Below are positions 34,566-43,400 of a DNA stretch of 64,000 bases, piece after piece. Both the position numbers and the translations under genes were made by a program. Position 1 is the stretch's first letter; each line of letters begins with the position of its first letter. The notes under the pieces were generated by a model that did not search any database, had not been told where the DNA came from, and saw nothing but the letters and a program-made list of their open reading frames with translations. The stretch covers positions 1 to 64,000 of the forward strand of contig CABUXL010000007.1 of assembly GCA_902495525.1 (NCBI GenBank), given 5' to 3'. This stretch comes from an uncultured Collinsella sp. (GTDB taxonomy: Bacteria; Actinomycetota; Coriobacteriia; Coriobacteriales; Coriobacteriaceae).

Positions 34566-35771
34566 CTAGGCGCGGGATTTGGCGCGTGAGAGGGCCAGGC
34601 CTACGGCGGCAATGGCGGCGGCGAAGAGCACGGTGACGCCCAGGTCGCAGGCGATGTCGCCCAACACGGTGGACGTCAGATCCGAAGCGAGCGCCTTGCC
34701 AATCGCGTCGTTCACCCAATACGTCGGCACAAAGTGCGCCACCGTCTGCACGGCCGAGCCCATCAGCGACAGCGGCATCCAAGCGCCGCCCAAAAACGTC
34801 ATGAGCATGCCGAGCAGGTTGCCCACACCGTTAAGCAGCTCCTCGCGCGCACCCAGGCTCGACAGCGCAAAGCCAACGGCCAGAGGCGTGCACGCCAGGG
34901 CAAACGTCGCCGACAGCGCCAGGCACACACGACCCACGCCGACCTCGGCAACCGCGCCGGCAAAGCCCACGACGCCCATCATGCTCGACACAAACCAGAT
35001 GCAGACGGTGAGCACGGCGGCGGCCGCAAACACGGCAAGCGAGCGCTGGCGCTCGGAGACCGGGCCGGCCTCCATGCGGCGCACACGCTCGGGCTCGTTC
35101 ATGCCCGAGAACACCAGTCCCACCGACACGATGACCGACGAGATGATCGCGTACGCGCCAAAGTTGAAGTACGACTCGAGCGTGGCGGCGGCAGTCGAGT
35201 CGACCTTGACCTGCTCGATCTCGACCTCGGCACGCTCGGTGGCCGCGTGTTCGGCAGCCTTGGCAACGTCGCCGTTAGAAGCAGCGGGCTCAAGCGCCGC
35301 CGCAGCGCCCGCGAGCGAGATCCAGCGCGAAGCCTCGGCAGACGAAAGCGCCGCCGCCATGGTGCCGGCACCGTAGGTCACATCGAGCTTGGGCAGGGAC
35401 TCCCCCGCGCGGGCAGCCGCGACCAGGTCGTCCTCGAACCCCTCCGGGATAAAGAACACGCAGTCGGCGCTGCCCTTGGCGCTGTTGCTCTTGGAGAGCG
35501 CGTCCGCAAGGTCGTACGTGTCATCGCCGACGCCCGTGACCAGGTCAAACCGCGAACCTAGGTGCTTGGTGAGCGCAAGTGAAAGATCACTGCCATCGCG
35601 GTCGACCACGATCACGTTGGCGTCGTAGGGCTTGTACTCGGTGAGCTGCGACGAGTTCCAGCTCACGGATGCCGCGATGAATACGCCCATCAGCGAAATG
35701 AACACCGTATAGATGAGCAGGTAGAACGGGTGCGCCAGCGCCATGCGAAGCGCGGTCTTAAAGGTGCTCAT
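34566..35771 (-). CDS. ABC-2 type permease (YhgE/Pip-like), second subunit
   Basis: The 401-residue protein has one N-terminal TM segment, a large extracytoplasmic domain (about 40-205), and a C-terminal block of about five TM segments (VSVGLVFSGMNEPERVRRM at the first cytoplasmic loop). This is the ABC-2_membrane_3 layout. AAGGAG precedes ATG. It overlaps the previous permease by 14 nt and belongs to the same ABC-2 exporter operon. Its stop codon lies within a weak hairpin (34547-34571). Confidence 0.88.
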   Translation of the reverse strand: MSTFKTALRMALAHPFYLLIYTVFISLMGVFIAASVSWNSSQLTEYKPYDANVIVVDRDGSDLSLALTKHLGSRFDLVTGVGDDTYDLADALSKSNSAKGSADCVFFIPEGFEDDLVAAARAGESLPKLDVTYGAGTMAAALSSAEASRWISLAGAAAALEPAASNGDVAKAAEHAATERAEVEIEQVKVDSTAAATLESYFNFGAYAIISSVIVSVGLVFSGMNEPERVRRMEAGPVSERQRSLAVFAAAAVLTVCIWFVSSMMGVVGFAGAVAEVGVGRVCLALSATFALACTPLAVGFALSSLGAREELLNGVGNLLGMLMTFLGGAWMPLSLMGSAVQTVAHFVPTYWVNDAIGKALASDLTSTVLGDIACDLGVTVLFAAAIAAVGLALSRAKSRA

Positions 35772-36945
35772 AGCGGCTCCTTCCAAAAATCAGCGTGGCG
35801 GCGGCAACAAACACCAGCGTCATGAGGACCAGCGCGCCCGCGCGAACGGCAAAAGGCCCCAAGTCTTCAAAGAAATACAGGCGGTTGAACATGTCGCAGA
35901 TAAGCTTGACGGGGTTGAGCCAGCACTCAGCCGGGCAGGCGCGGGCGACGTCGTCGGCAAGCGCCATCGCTGGCTCGCCGTAGAGGCCGGCGAACAGGGC
36001 GCACGTAGTGGCAAAGCCCGTGAGGATGCCAGACTTGGACGCCTTGCCGCCCTTAACGGGAAGCGTGCCCACAAAGAGTCCCAAGCCCGTGGCGGCAAGC
36101 GCGGAAGCGGCGCCGCCCACCAAACACAGCCCCTCGCGCCCGCCAAAGTCGACGCCCACGACCAGACGCACGTAGCCGATCGCGATCGCCATCGAGGCAA
36201 AGGAGACCAGCCACGAGCCCACAAAGATACCGGCCAGCGACGCCGTTTTGGAAAGACCGCCCACGCAGCGACGCGCGCCAAGACCCGACAGATTGGGCTG
36301 CAGGTCGATGACGCTCAAGGCGGCAAACTCGGCAGACATCATCGCGACCAGGCCAAAGAGCGCGTAATAGTAGATGACCGTGCCGTCGGGTGTGGTGCGT
36401 GTCAGGCTTACGCGGCGGGTGCCGCCCTCGAGCGACAGGGCGCGCGCAACCGCCTCGGGGTCGGCGAGCGCCGCCGGGTTGTCCTGGGCAATCTGGGACA
36501 TGAGCTCGGCATTTTGTGTATACGAGCTTGCCACCGTCTCCAAGATGCTGCGATCGGTGAGCACCGATGATGCGCGCGAGCTGTCGTAGCTCGATAGCAG
36601 TGTGAGCTTGGGCGTGCCCGCAGCGTCGACCGTATAGATACCCGCGACCTCACCGGCCTTGAGCGCACGGTTCGCATCGGCTGCGTCGTCGAGCTCGTGG
36701 ATCTCGAGCAGCTGGTCGTCGCCTTCCTTGGCAAGCGACGTCGCCACATCCTTAAAGGTCGAAGCGTCCCAGACCTTGTCCGCCACGACGGCAACCGGCA
36801 CCGGGTCGACCGTGCCGTCGGAGCTCAGGTTCGCAAACATAAACATGAACATCGTGGAAAGCGCGATGGGAAAGAGGGCGCCCCAGACCCACGTGCTCGG
36901 CCGGCGCAGCAGCGTTTTGACCGTGATGATAATGGTGTTGAACAT
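35758..36945 (-). CDS. ABC-2 type permease, first subunit
   Basis: The 395-residue paralogue of the neighbouring permease has an N-terminal TM segment, an extracytoplasmic domain (about 45-190) and five to six C-terminal TM segments. Heterodimeric ABC-2 permeases of this type export antimicrobials, lipids or small hydrophobic compounds. GGGGGCAG precedes ATG, 9 nt after the ATPase stop. The following permease overlaps it. Confidence 0.88.
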   Translation of the reverse strand: MFNTIIITVKTLLRRPSTWVWGALFPIALSTMFMFMFANLSSDGTVDPVPVAVVADKVWDASTFKDVATSLAKEGDDQLLEIHELDDAADANRALKAGEVAGIYTVDAAGTPKLTLLSSYDSSRASSVLTDRSILETVASSYTQNAELMSQIAQDNPAALADPEAVARALSLEGGTRRVSLTRTTPDGTVIYYYALFGLVAMMSAEFAALSVIDLQPNLSGLGARRCVGGLSKTASLAGIFVGSWLVSFASMAIAIGYVRLVVGVDFGGREGLCLVGGAASALAATGLGLFVGTLPVKGGKASKSGILTGFATTCALFAGLYGEPAMALADDVARACPAECWLNPVKLICDMFNRLYFFEDLGPFAVRAGALVLMTLVFVAAATLIFGRSRYEHL

Positions 36946-36954
36946 GGCTGCCCC

Positions 36955-37893
36955 CTAGTCGCGCAGCTCGCGGCCGGTGATCTCGAGGAACACGTCGTTG
37001 AGGGTCGGCGGCTCGCTCCACACGCGGCCGAGCGCCACATCGGCGGCGCGCAGCGTGTCGAGGATGTCGACCAAATTGTGCGGGCTCGCTTCGCAGGTGC
37101 AGACGAGCTCGCCGCCGGACAACTCAACCGAAAGCACGTGCTCGAGGGCGCGCAGCCGCTCGACCGTGGCGGTCTCTACGGCGCTGACCTCGACAGTCAC
37201 GCGCTCGCCCATTTGAATCATGCGTTTGAGCTCGTCATTGGTGCCCTGCGCCAGCACACGTCCGCCGTCCATGATCATGATGCGGCTGCAAATCTGCTCG
37301 ACTTCCTCCATGTAATGGCTGGTATACACCACCGTGGCGCCCTCGTCGCGCAGGCGGCAGATGCCCTCCAGGATGGCGTTGCGGCTCTGCGGGTCGACCG
37401 CCACCGTGGGCTCGTCAAAGAAGATGAGCTCGGGCTTGTGCGCGATACCGCAGGCGATGTTGAGGCGACGCGCCAGGCCGCCCGAGAGCTTGCCGGGGCG
37501 AAACTTGGTAAAGTCGCCCAGCCCGACAAAGTCGATCGCCTCGTCCACCAGCGCGCGGCGGCGCTTGCGGTCGTTGACGTAAAGGCTGCAGAAATAGTCG
37601 ATGTTCTCGCGCACCGTAAGCTCGTCAAACACCGCCACCTGCTGCGGCACCACACCGATGCGGCGCTTGAGGTCGTAGCGGGCGGGCGTCATGGGCTCGC
37701 CGAACAGCTCGATGGTGCCTTTGTCGTAGGCGAGCAGCTGCAGAATGCAGTTGATGGACGTGGTCTTGCCCGAGCCGTTGGGGCCCAGCAGGCCAAAGAT
37801 CTCGCCGGGGGCGATGCTCAGGCTAAAGTGGTCGAGCGCGATAAGGTCGTCGTAGCGCTTGACGAGGTTTTCGACGTGGACGATGTCTGTCAT
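36955..37893 (-). CDS. ABC-2 exporter ATP-binding protein
   Basis: The 312-residue ATPase has Walker A GPNGSGKTTS, signature LSGGLARRLN (Q-less variant), Walker B LIFFDEPTVAVD, and a C-terminal about 80-residue extension (VTVEVSAVETATVERLRALEH) as in CcmA/NodI-like drug exporters. Start MTDIVHVENLVKRYDD. It heads the three-gene exporter operon and is divergent from a two-component system across 197 nt. This is the usual arrangement for an exporter regulated by a dedicated kinase and regulator. Confidence 0.93.
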   Translation of the reverse strand: MTDIVHVENLVKRYDDLIALDHFSLSIAPGEIFGLLGPNGSGKTTSINCILQLLAYDKGTIELFGEPMTPARYDLKRRIGVVPQQVAVFDELTVRENIDYFCSLYVNDRKRRRALVDEAIDFVGLGDFTKFRPGKLSGGLARRLNIACGIAHKPELIFFDEPTVAVDPQSRNAILEGICRLRDEGATVVYTSHYMEEVEQICSRIMIMDGGRVLAQGTNDELKRMIQMGERVTVEVSAVETATVERLRALEHVLSVELSGGELVCTCEASPHNLVDILDTLRAADVALGRVWSEPPTLNDVFLEITGRELRD

Positions 37894-38078
37894 GAGGCGG
37901 CCCTTCTGTTGATTGCGGCCCGGTACGATTGCATCATCGCAGGAGCGAGCGGCGCGCACCAGTGAGCTTTGTCACGAGTGCGGAGCTTGGCCGTGCGGCC
38001 TGCCGACGTCCCCGCTTTGCCGCGTGGGAGGAATGTCACGGTTGCGCAGGCGGTCCCTCCACCACGCGCGGCTTCGCG

Positions 38079-38084
38079 TACAAT
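38079..38084 (+). promoter_or_regulatory. Likely -10 element of a leaderless promoter
   Basis: TACAAT lies 6 nt before the ATG of the kinase gene, so transcription would start at or about the start codon and the mRNA would lack a leader. No Shine-Dalgarno sequence is present. A -35 is not recognisable. Confidence 0.45.
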
Positions 38085-38090
38085 ACCCGT

Positions 38091-39236
38091 ATGAACAGGC
38101 TTTTCGACAAATCGATCGTGCTGGCGTGCTGTATTGCGGCCGCCATGGGTCTTGCTGTGGACGCTCGCCTGGTCGCGGCGTTTTGCCTTGGCGTTATTGC
38201 CACCTCGCTGGCCGAGGTCGTACAGGGAAACCGCGCCCGCCGTGTGAGCGAGGCCGCGAGCTACGCCTGCATCATCGCGGCTGTCTTCGTGCCGCCGTTT
38301 GTGCCGTTTGCGCCTCTCGCTCTCTATGACATCGCGCGACGCGTTCGCCGTGAACGAATCTGGCCCGCGCTGGCGATTGGCGCCGTGTTTGTCTGCGCGC
38401 TTGTCGCGGACCTTCGTGGTGGCGTGCTCACCACCCGAACGCTGCTGTTAACCGCCATCCTTTCGGTTGCCGCCACCTTGCTATCGCTACGCACCGCCCA
38501 GTTGGAGCGCGAGCAGCGGCGCATGCGCCGCACCCGCGACGAGCTGCAGGAACGAGCCCTCGCGCTCGAGGCGCGCAACCGCGATCTTGCCGATCGCCAG
38601 GACTACGAAGTCGAGCTCGCGACGCTCGCCGAACGCGCCCGCATCGCGCGCGAGATCCACGATAACGTCGGGCACCAGCTCACGCGCGCCTCACTGCAGG
38701 CCGAAGCCCTACGCGTGGTCCACGCCGACGAGCCTGGCGTCGCCGCCGATTTCGCCGACGTTAAACGCACGGTTGACGAGGCGCTCCAGCTTGTGCGCAC
38801 CAGCGTCCACGCGCTCAACGACAACGCCGTCGACCTTTCCGTGCAGCTCGAACGCATTGTCGAAGGCACACGCTCGGACGGCGGCCCGCAGATTGAGCTT
38901 GAAGTTATGGCCGAACATGCGCCCGCAAACGTCGCCAACTGCTTTGCAGCGGTCCTGCGCGAAGCGCTCTCCAATACCATGCGCCACGCTTGCGCCCAGA
39001 CCGTCACCGTACGGTGCATGGAGCATCCGTCGTTTTACCAGCTCATTGTTACCGACGATGGCGTGGGTGAGGTCCAAGCAAGCGGCCGCGGCACCGCAGA
39101 GGGCATGGGGCTCGCCTCCATGCGCGAGCGCATCGAGGCGCTTGGCGGCACCTTCACCGCCGGCCCGCGTGCCGGCGCCGGCGGCTGGCGTGTGTTTGCC
39201 ACCGTTCCCAAACAGCAAGGAGATGAGGGCCGATGA
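38091..39236 (+). CDS. Sensor histidine kinase (HisKA_3 type)
   Basis: The 381-residue protein has four hydrophobic segments in residues 8-130, a coiled-coil (135-175), and the H-box ARIAREIHDNVGHQLTRA with His190. The C-terminal ATPase domain has the N-box LREALSNTMRHA, DDGVG and GMGLASMRERI. It is paired with the LuxR-type regulator that overlaps it by 4 nt (ATGA). The start MNRLFDKS is chosen because the first TM segment begins 9 residues later and a TACAAT box abuts it. Divergent to the ABC-2 exporter, so it probably controls that operon. Confidence 0.93.
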   Translation: MNRLFDKSIVLACCIAAAMGLAVDARLVAAFCLGVIATSLAEVVQGNRARRVSEAASYACIIAAVFVPPFVPFAPLALYDIARRVRRERIWPALAIGAVFVCALVADLRGGVLTTRTLLLTAILSVAATLLSLRTAQLEREQRRMRRTRDELQERALALEARNRDLADRQDYEVELATLAERARIAREIHDNVGHQLTRASLQAEALRVVHADEPGVAADFADVKRTVDEALQLVRTSVHALNDNAVDLSVQLERIVEGTRSDGGPQIELEVMAEHAPANVANCFAAVLREALSNTMRHACAQTVTVRCMEHPSFYQLIVTDDGVGEVQASGRGTAEGMGLASMRERIEALGGTFTAGPRAGAGGWRVFATVPKQQGDEGR

Positions 39237-39862
39237 GGCTCATCGTTGTCGACGACGACCGCTTGGTGGTCGATTCGCTCAAGATTATCTTGGGCGCCCA
39301 GCCGCAGATCGAAGTGGTGGGCACCGGTGCCAACGGCAACGATGCGGTGGCGCTCTACGCCGAGCACGCACCCGATATTGCGCTGCTCGACATCCAGATG
39401 CCGGGACGCGACGGCCTTTCGGCCGCGCGCGAGATCCTTGAGCACGACCCTGCGGCGCGCGTGGTGTTTCTGACGACGTTCTCGGATGACGAGTACATTG
39501 TGTCGGCGCTCAAGCTGGGCGCCCGCGGCTACCTGATCAAGACCGATGTCGCTGCCATTCCGCCGGCGTTGGCGCAGGTCATGGACGGCAAACGCGTGCT
39601 CGAGGGCAAGGCGATCGAGGACATCGATTTTGACGGAACGGACGTCGAGGCGGGCACGCCCCGCCGGCCCGCAGCCTTCGCCAGCCTGACCGACCGCGAG
39701 TTCGAAGTCGCCGAACTCATCGCCCGCGGCCTCGACAACAAAGAGATCGCCGCCACCGCCTACATGGGCGAAGGCACCGTGCGCAACCACATCAGCTCAA
39801 TCCTGGCAAAGATGGGCCTGCGCAACCGCACGCAGATCGCTATCGCCTACCTGCGAGGGTAG
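39233..39862 (+). CDS. LuxR-family response regulator
   Basis: The 209-residue protein has a receiver domain with DDD (residues 7-9), phospho-acceptor D53 in LLDIQMPG, and Lys in LIKTD. The C-terminal HTH reads LTDREFEVAELIARGLDNKEIAATAYMGEGTVRNHIS. It overlaps the kinase stop by 4 nt. Cognate target is likely the divergent ABC-2 exporter operon, as in many Actinobacteria and Firmicutes. No terminator is obvious; foldback elements follow. Confidence 0.94.
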   Translation: MRLIVVDDDRLVVDSLKIILGAQPQIEVVGTGANGNDAVALYAEHAPDIALLDIQMPGRDGLSAAREILEHDPAARVVFLTTFSDDEYIVSALKLGARGYLIKTDVAAIPPALAQVMDGKRVLEGKAIEDIDFDGTDVEAGTPRRPAAFASLTDREFEVAELIARGLDNKEIAATAYMGEGTVRNHISSILAKMGLRNRTQIAIAYLRG

Positions 39863-39923
39863 TTGCCCGAAGACCGACCGTTCCGGCATAGCAAAATGGC
39901 TGCTACCGATTTAAGGCCATTTC

Positions 39924-40075
39924 AAAACTATGCCGGTTTACGGGGCCAAACTCAGGACCCCCATCCATACCCGCGTTTTCTGCAAAATGACGGCTCGTCT
40001 ACCTGCGGTTTTATTTTCACGAATATCGGCATGGTTGGAGACTCGTAACTCAGCCCCGTAAACCGGCATAGTTTT
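39924..40075. repeat. 150-bp foldback element, copy 1
   Basis: Perfect 23-bp terminal arms (AAAACTATGCCGGTTTACGG... and complement) bound a core with CCATAC, CTACCTGCGGTTTTATTTTC and GCATGGTTGG. The core is shared with copies 2 and 3, so the element folds into one long hairpin. Size and structure are MITE-like. No ORF lies inside. Confidence 0.85.
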
Positions 40076-40114
40076 GTTCGGGCGGCCCTGGACGAGTGCC
40101 TCCGCCAGCCTCGC

Positions 40115-40155
40115 GGGACCAAAATGATCCGTTTTCCTCCGTCCCCAAGGGATCA
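40115..40155. repeat. CGTTTTCCTCCGTCC repeat, copy 1
   Basis: GGGACCAAAATGATCC, CGTTTTCCTCCGTCC and GGGATCA lie between foldback copies 1 and 2. A related segment lies at 47931-47970, again next to a foldback element. TGATCC and GGGATCA can pair as a small hairpin. Confidence 0.6.
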
Positions 40156-40167
40156 GCCGGAACCGCT

Positions 40168-40330
40168 CGCCACGAAATCGGCCCATCTACTACGTTTGAC
40201 GCGATACCCATGACCATACCTTCGTTTTGAACAAAACCACAGGCGTTCTACCTGCGGTTTTGTCTTCGCGTTTTTTTGGCATGGTTGGGGGTAAGGGGCT
40301 AAACGTAGTAGATGGGCCGGTTTCGTGGCG
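40168..40330. repeat. 150-bp foldback element, copy 2 (different arms)
   Basis: 30-bp terminal arms (CGCCACGAAATCGGCCCATC... and complement, one wobble) surround the same core as copy 1 (CTACCTGCGGTTTTGTCTTC, GCATGGTTGGGG). The arms share no sequence with copy 1. Confidence 0.85.
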
Positions 40331-40348
40331 CCCCCGGCACACAAAAGT

Positions 40349-40383
40349 GCCGCCACGGAGGAGGGAGATGCCTCCGTGGCGGC
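40349..40383 (-). terminator. Terminator-like hairpin downstream of the adhesin gene
   Basis: GCCGCCACGGAGG pairs perfectly with CCTCCGTGGCGGC across AGGGAGATG, in the adhesin 3' region. Confidence 0.5.
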
Positions 40384-40420
40384 TGGGGGTAGGAGTAGGT
40401 CGGAATTTAGCCCTGCCGGC

Positions 40421-40446
40421 CGCCCGGGGCCTTTTGGCCCCGGGCG
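40421..40446 (-). terminator. Terminator hairpin at the end of the adhesin gene
   Basis: CGCCCGGGGCC and GGCCCCGGGCG enclose a TTTT loop, 13 nt past the stop of the gene at 40459. Confidence 0.6.
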
Positions 40447-40458
40447 CTGTCGACGTGC

Positions 40459-43400
40459 CTAGCGCTTACGGATACCCCAGACTAGGGCTCCGACGCCGGC
40501 CATGGCGATGACAAATGCCATAAGCAGAGCGGCAGCCTGTTGGTCACCCGTGGTGGGCAGGAAACCCTTGACCGTCTTGACGATGTTCGTCACGGTCTTG
40601 GGCGTGCCGGGGTCGGGCGTCGGCACGGGCGTCTCGGGCTTCTTGTACGTGTTGTTGAACACGATACCCTCGACGCTCTTGTCGCCCTTGGTAAAGGCAA
40701 CGTTCGCCTTGAGGTTGCCCTCGCCGTCGTCGACCACGTTAACGGTCGCGGTAAAGACGGACTTGTCGTAGGTCATACCGGCCTCGTCACCCTTGACCTC
40801 GCTGACGGTGTAGACGTACGTACCGGGCTCGTCGTACTCGAGCTTGTCGAAGTTGATCTTGCCGTCGGCATCGTTGGTAACCGTAGACTCGATGTCCTCG
40901 CCAACGAGCTTAAAGCTAAACTCGTCCTTCTTGAGCTCGCGTCCCTCGAGCACCTTAATGGCGCCGATGGAGACCTGCGTGGGCATGGCGTGATACTTGT
41001 TGGTAAAGCCAGCCGACTCGGTGGTTCCCTCGAGCTTGTGCGTCGCGGCCAGCGTACCGTCGCCGTTGTCGGAGACGGTGGTCACGACGGTGTAGGTCGT
41101 GCCGTCATAGGTGACACCCTTGTACAGGCTAAGCGCGTTCGGGCGAGCCTCGCGCAGCGTGTACGTGTGCGTACCGGGCGCCTCGTAGTGGATCGGGCTC
41201 AGCGTAACGTTGCCGTTGGCGTCGTTGGTGCCGCTGGCGACAACCACGCCGTCCTCGAGCAGTTCAAACGTGAACTCGCCGGTTGCAAGGTCACGTCCGG
41301 TCAGACGCTTAACCGTCTTGACCTGATCGGTCACGGAAGAGTCGGTGGGCGCCACGACGTAGGTGTTGGTGAACGTGAAGTCCGCACCGTCGTCGCCGTT
41401 GCGCACGACACTCAGATGTCCGGCGCCGTCGTCAGTCACGGTGTAGGAAACCTTGCGCGTGGCGTTGGGGTCGTTGGTCACGCCAGGGACGCTACCGGAC
41501 TCGGTCACCGTATAGGTAAAGGTGTGCGAGCGCGGAGCGGTGGGGGTTGCGGGATCGGACTCGTCGTTGGACTCATCGGTCTCGGCAGCGTCGGCGTCAA
41601 CCTCGGCCTCACCGGTGTTGGCTTCGGCGTCGCTCGATGCGTCGTCAGAAGCATCGGTCGTCACGCCCAGAGCGCGGTTGAGGTCCTCGAGCGTAAAGTG
41701 GATCTTGCCAAAGCCCACGTTGCCAGCCGCGTCGTTGGTTGCGGTCGTGCGCTCGGGCATCGGGGCACCAGCCTCGTCGGCGGTCACGGTAAAGGTGAAC
41801 TTGCCCGTGATGTCAGCCGGGGTCAGGCCCTCGGCAGCTTGGAGCTTCTTAGTGCCGGTGAGCGCGGCATCGACGGCTTCGGCGCCGTAGACGTTCTCGA
41901 ACAAGGGCTCGACGCCGCCGTAGTCGACCGTTGCCGTCAGGGTACCGTCACCGTTGTCGACGACGATAACCTTAAAGCCAAAGCTCCACGTTGTAGCGGA
42001 AACGCCATTCGGCAGCCCGAATAAATCTTCGTAGGCCGTGTAGTTAATGGTCCAGGCAAGCTTGCCGTCCTTATCGGTACGATAAGCAAGCCCAGCAGCC
42101 TCAAGATTAGCAAGCATCTTGGTGTCGTAGTGCAGCGTATCAAAGCTCACGTGCCCGCCGATATTGGGCTTGAGGTTTTCGTATGCCACAAGCTCACCCT
42201 GATAGGCGATGCCGAACCAGAACTCGCCGTCGGCCATCGGGCGGCCGGTCAGAGTCTTGGTGGCAACGACCTGAGCAGCGGTGCCACCAGGCGTGTTGGT
42301 CGTAGCGCTGTAACTGTTGTGGAACGGCACCAGGGCACTCTCGACCTTGTTCTCACCGCTCTTGTGGACCGTCGTATGCGTACCCTCGGGACCGCCGGAG
42401 ACGGTCGTCGTGGCGGTAAGCGTACCGGCACCGTCATCGGCGACGGCGATCGTCACGGTACGCACGGCGTCGTCGTAGGTGTAACCGGGCTTGCCGTCAT
42501 TCTTCTCGGCTACGGTGTACGTGAAGGTCTTGCCGGCGTCAGCCTGCGTAAACTTGACCTCATGGCCAGCCAGGATGTCGATCAGGCCGACCGTTGCCTC
42601 TGCCGTCGCAGGGGACTTGAAGTTGTTGGCTCCGGGCAGCAGGCCAAGCGCGTTGGCCGAGGCCTCGTCGGCAGGCGTCACGGTAAACGTGAACTGACCC
42701 TCGGTCATAGGACGTCCGGAGAGGCTCTTGCTGAGCTTGAGGCCGCCGGCCGCGGTGTAGTTAAGCTCAGTGCGGTACGTGTTGGTGAAGCGTCCGTTTT
42801 CCTTCTTGGTGACATTGGCGGTCAGCTTGCCCTCGCCGTCCTCAGTCACGGTCACTTCGGCGGTCGCGACATGCCCGTCATACGCCATGCCGGCCGCGTT
42901 ACCCGCGTTCTCGCGGATCTCGTACGTGTAGGTTCCGGCAGCCGTGTAGCGGATCTTGCCGAACTTGACGGCAGCGATGCCATCCTTCGCATCGTGCTTG
43001 TTCACGGTCACGGTTGCAGGATCGGGCAGCGGGGTGCCCTCGGCGGCGGTGATGGTAAAGCTGAACTCGTCGGAGTCCGTCCAGTCGCGACCGTCGATAG
43101 CCTTACTCAGATCAAAGTCGAGCTCTGCGTCGAGCGGGGTCACGCTGTAGGTGTTCTTGAAGGTCGCAGCCGTGGCGTCCTTCAGGACATGCTCAGCCTT
43201 GAGCGTGCCATCGCCCTTGTCGGTAATGGTGGTCTCGATGGTGTACTTGGCGTCGCCGTACGTGATGCCCTTGCTGGTGGTTCCGCCGTTGACCTCGCGC
43301 AGCGTGTAGGTATGCTTGCCGGCCTCGGTGTACTTCACGGCGTTCATCGTGATGTTGCCTTCGGCATTGTTGGTGCCGGTGGCGACGACCTTGGCGTCCT

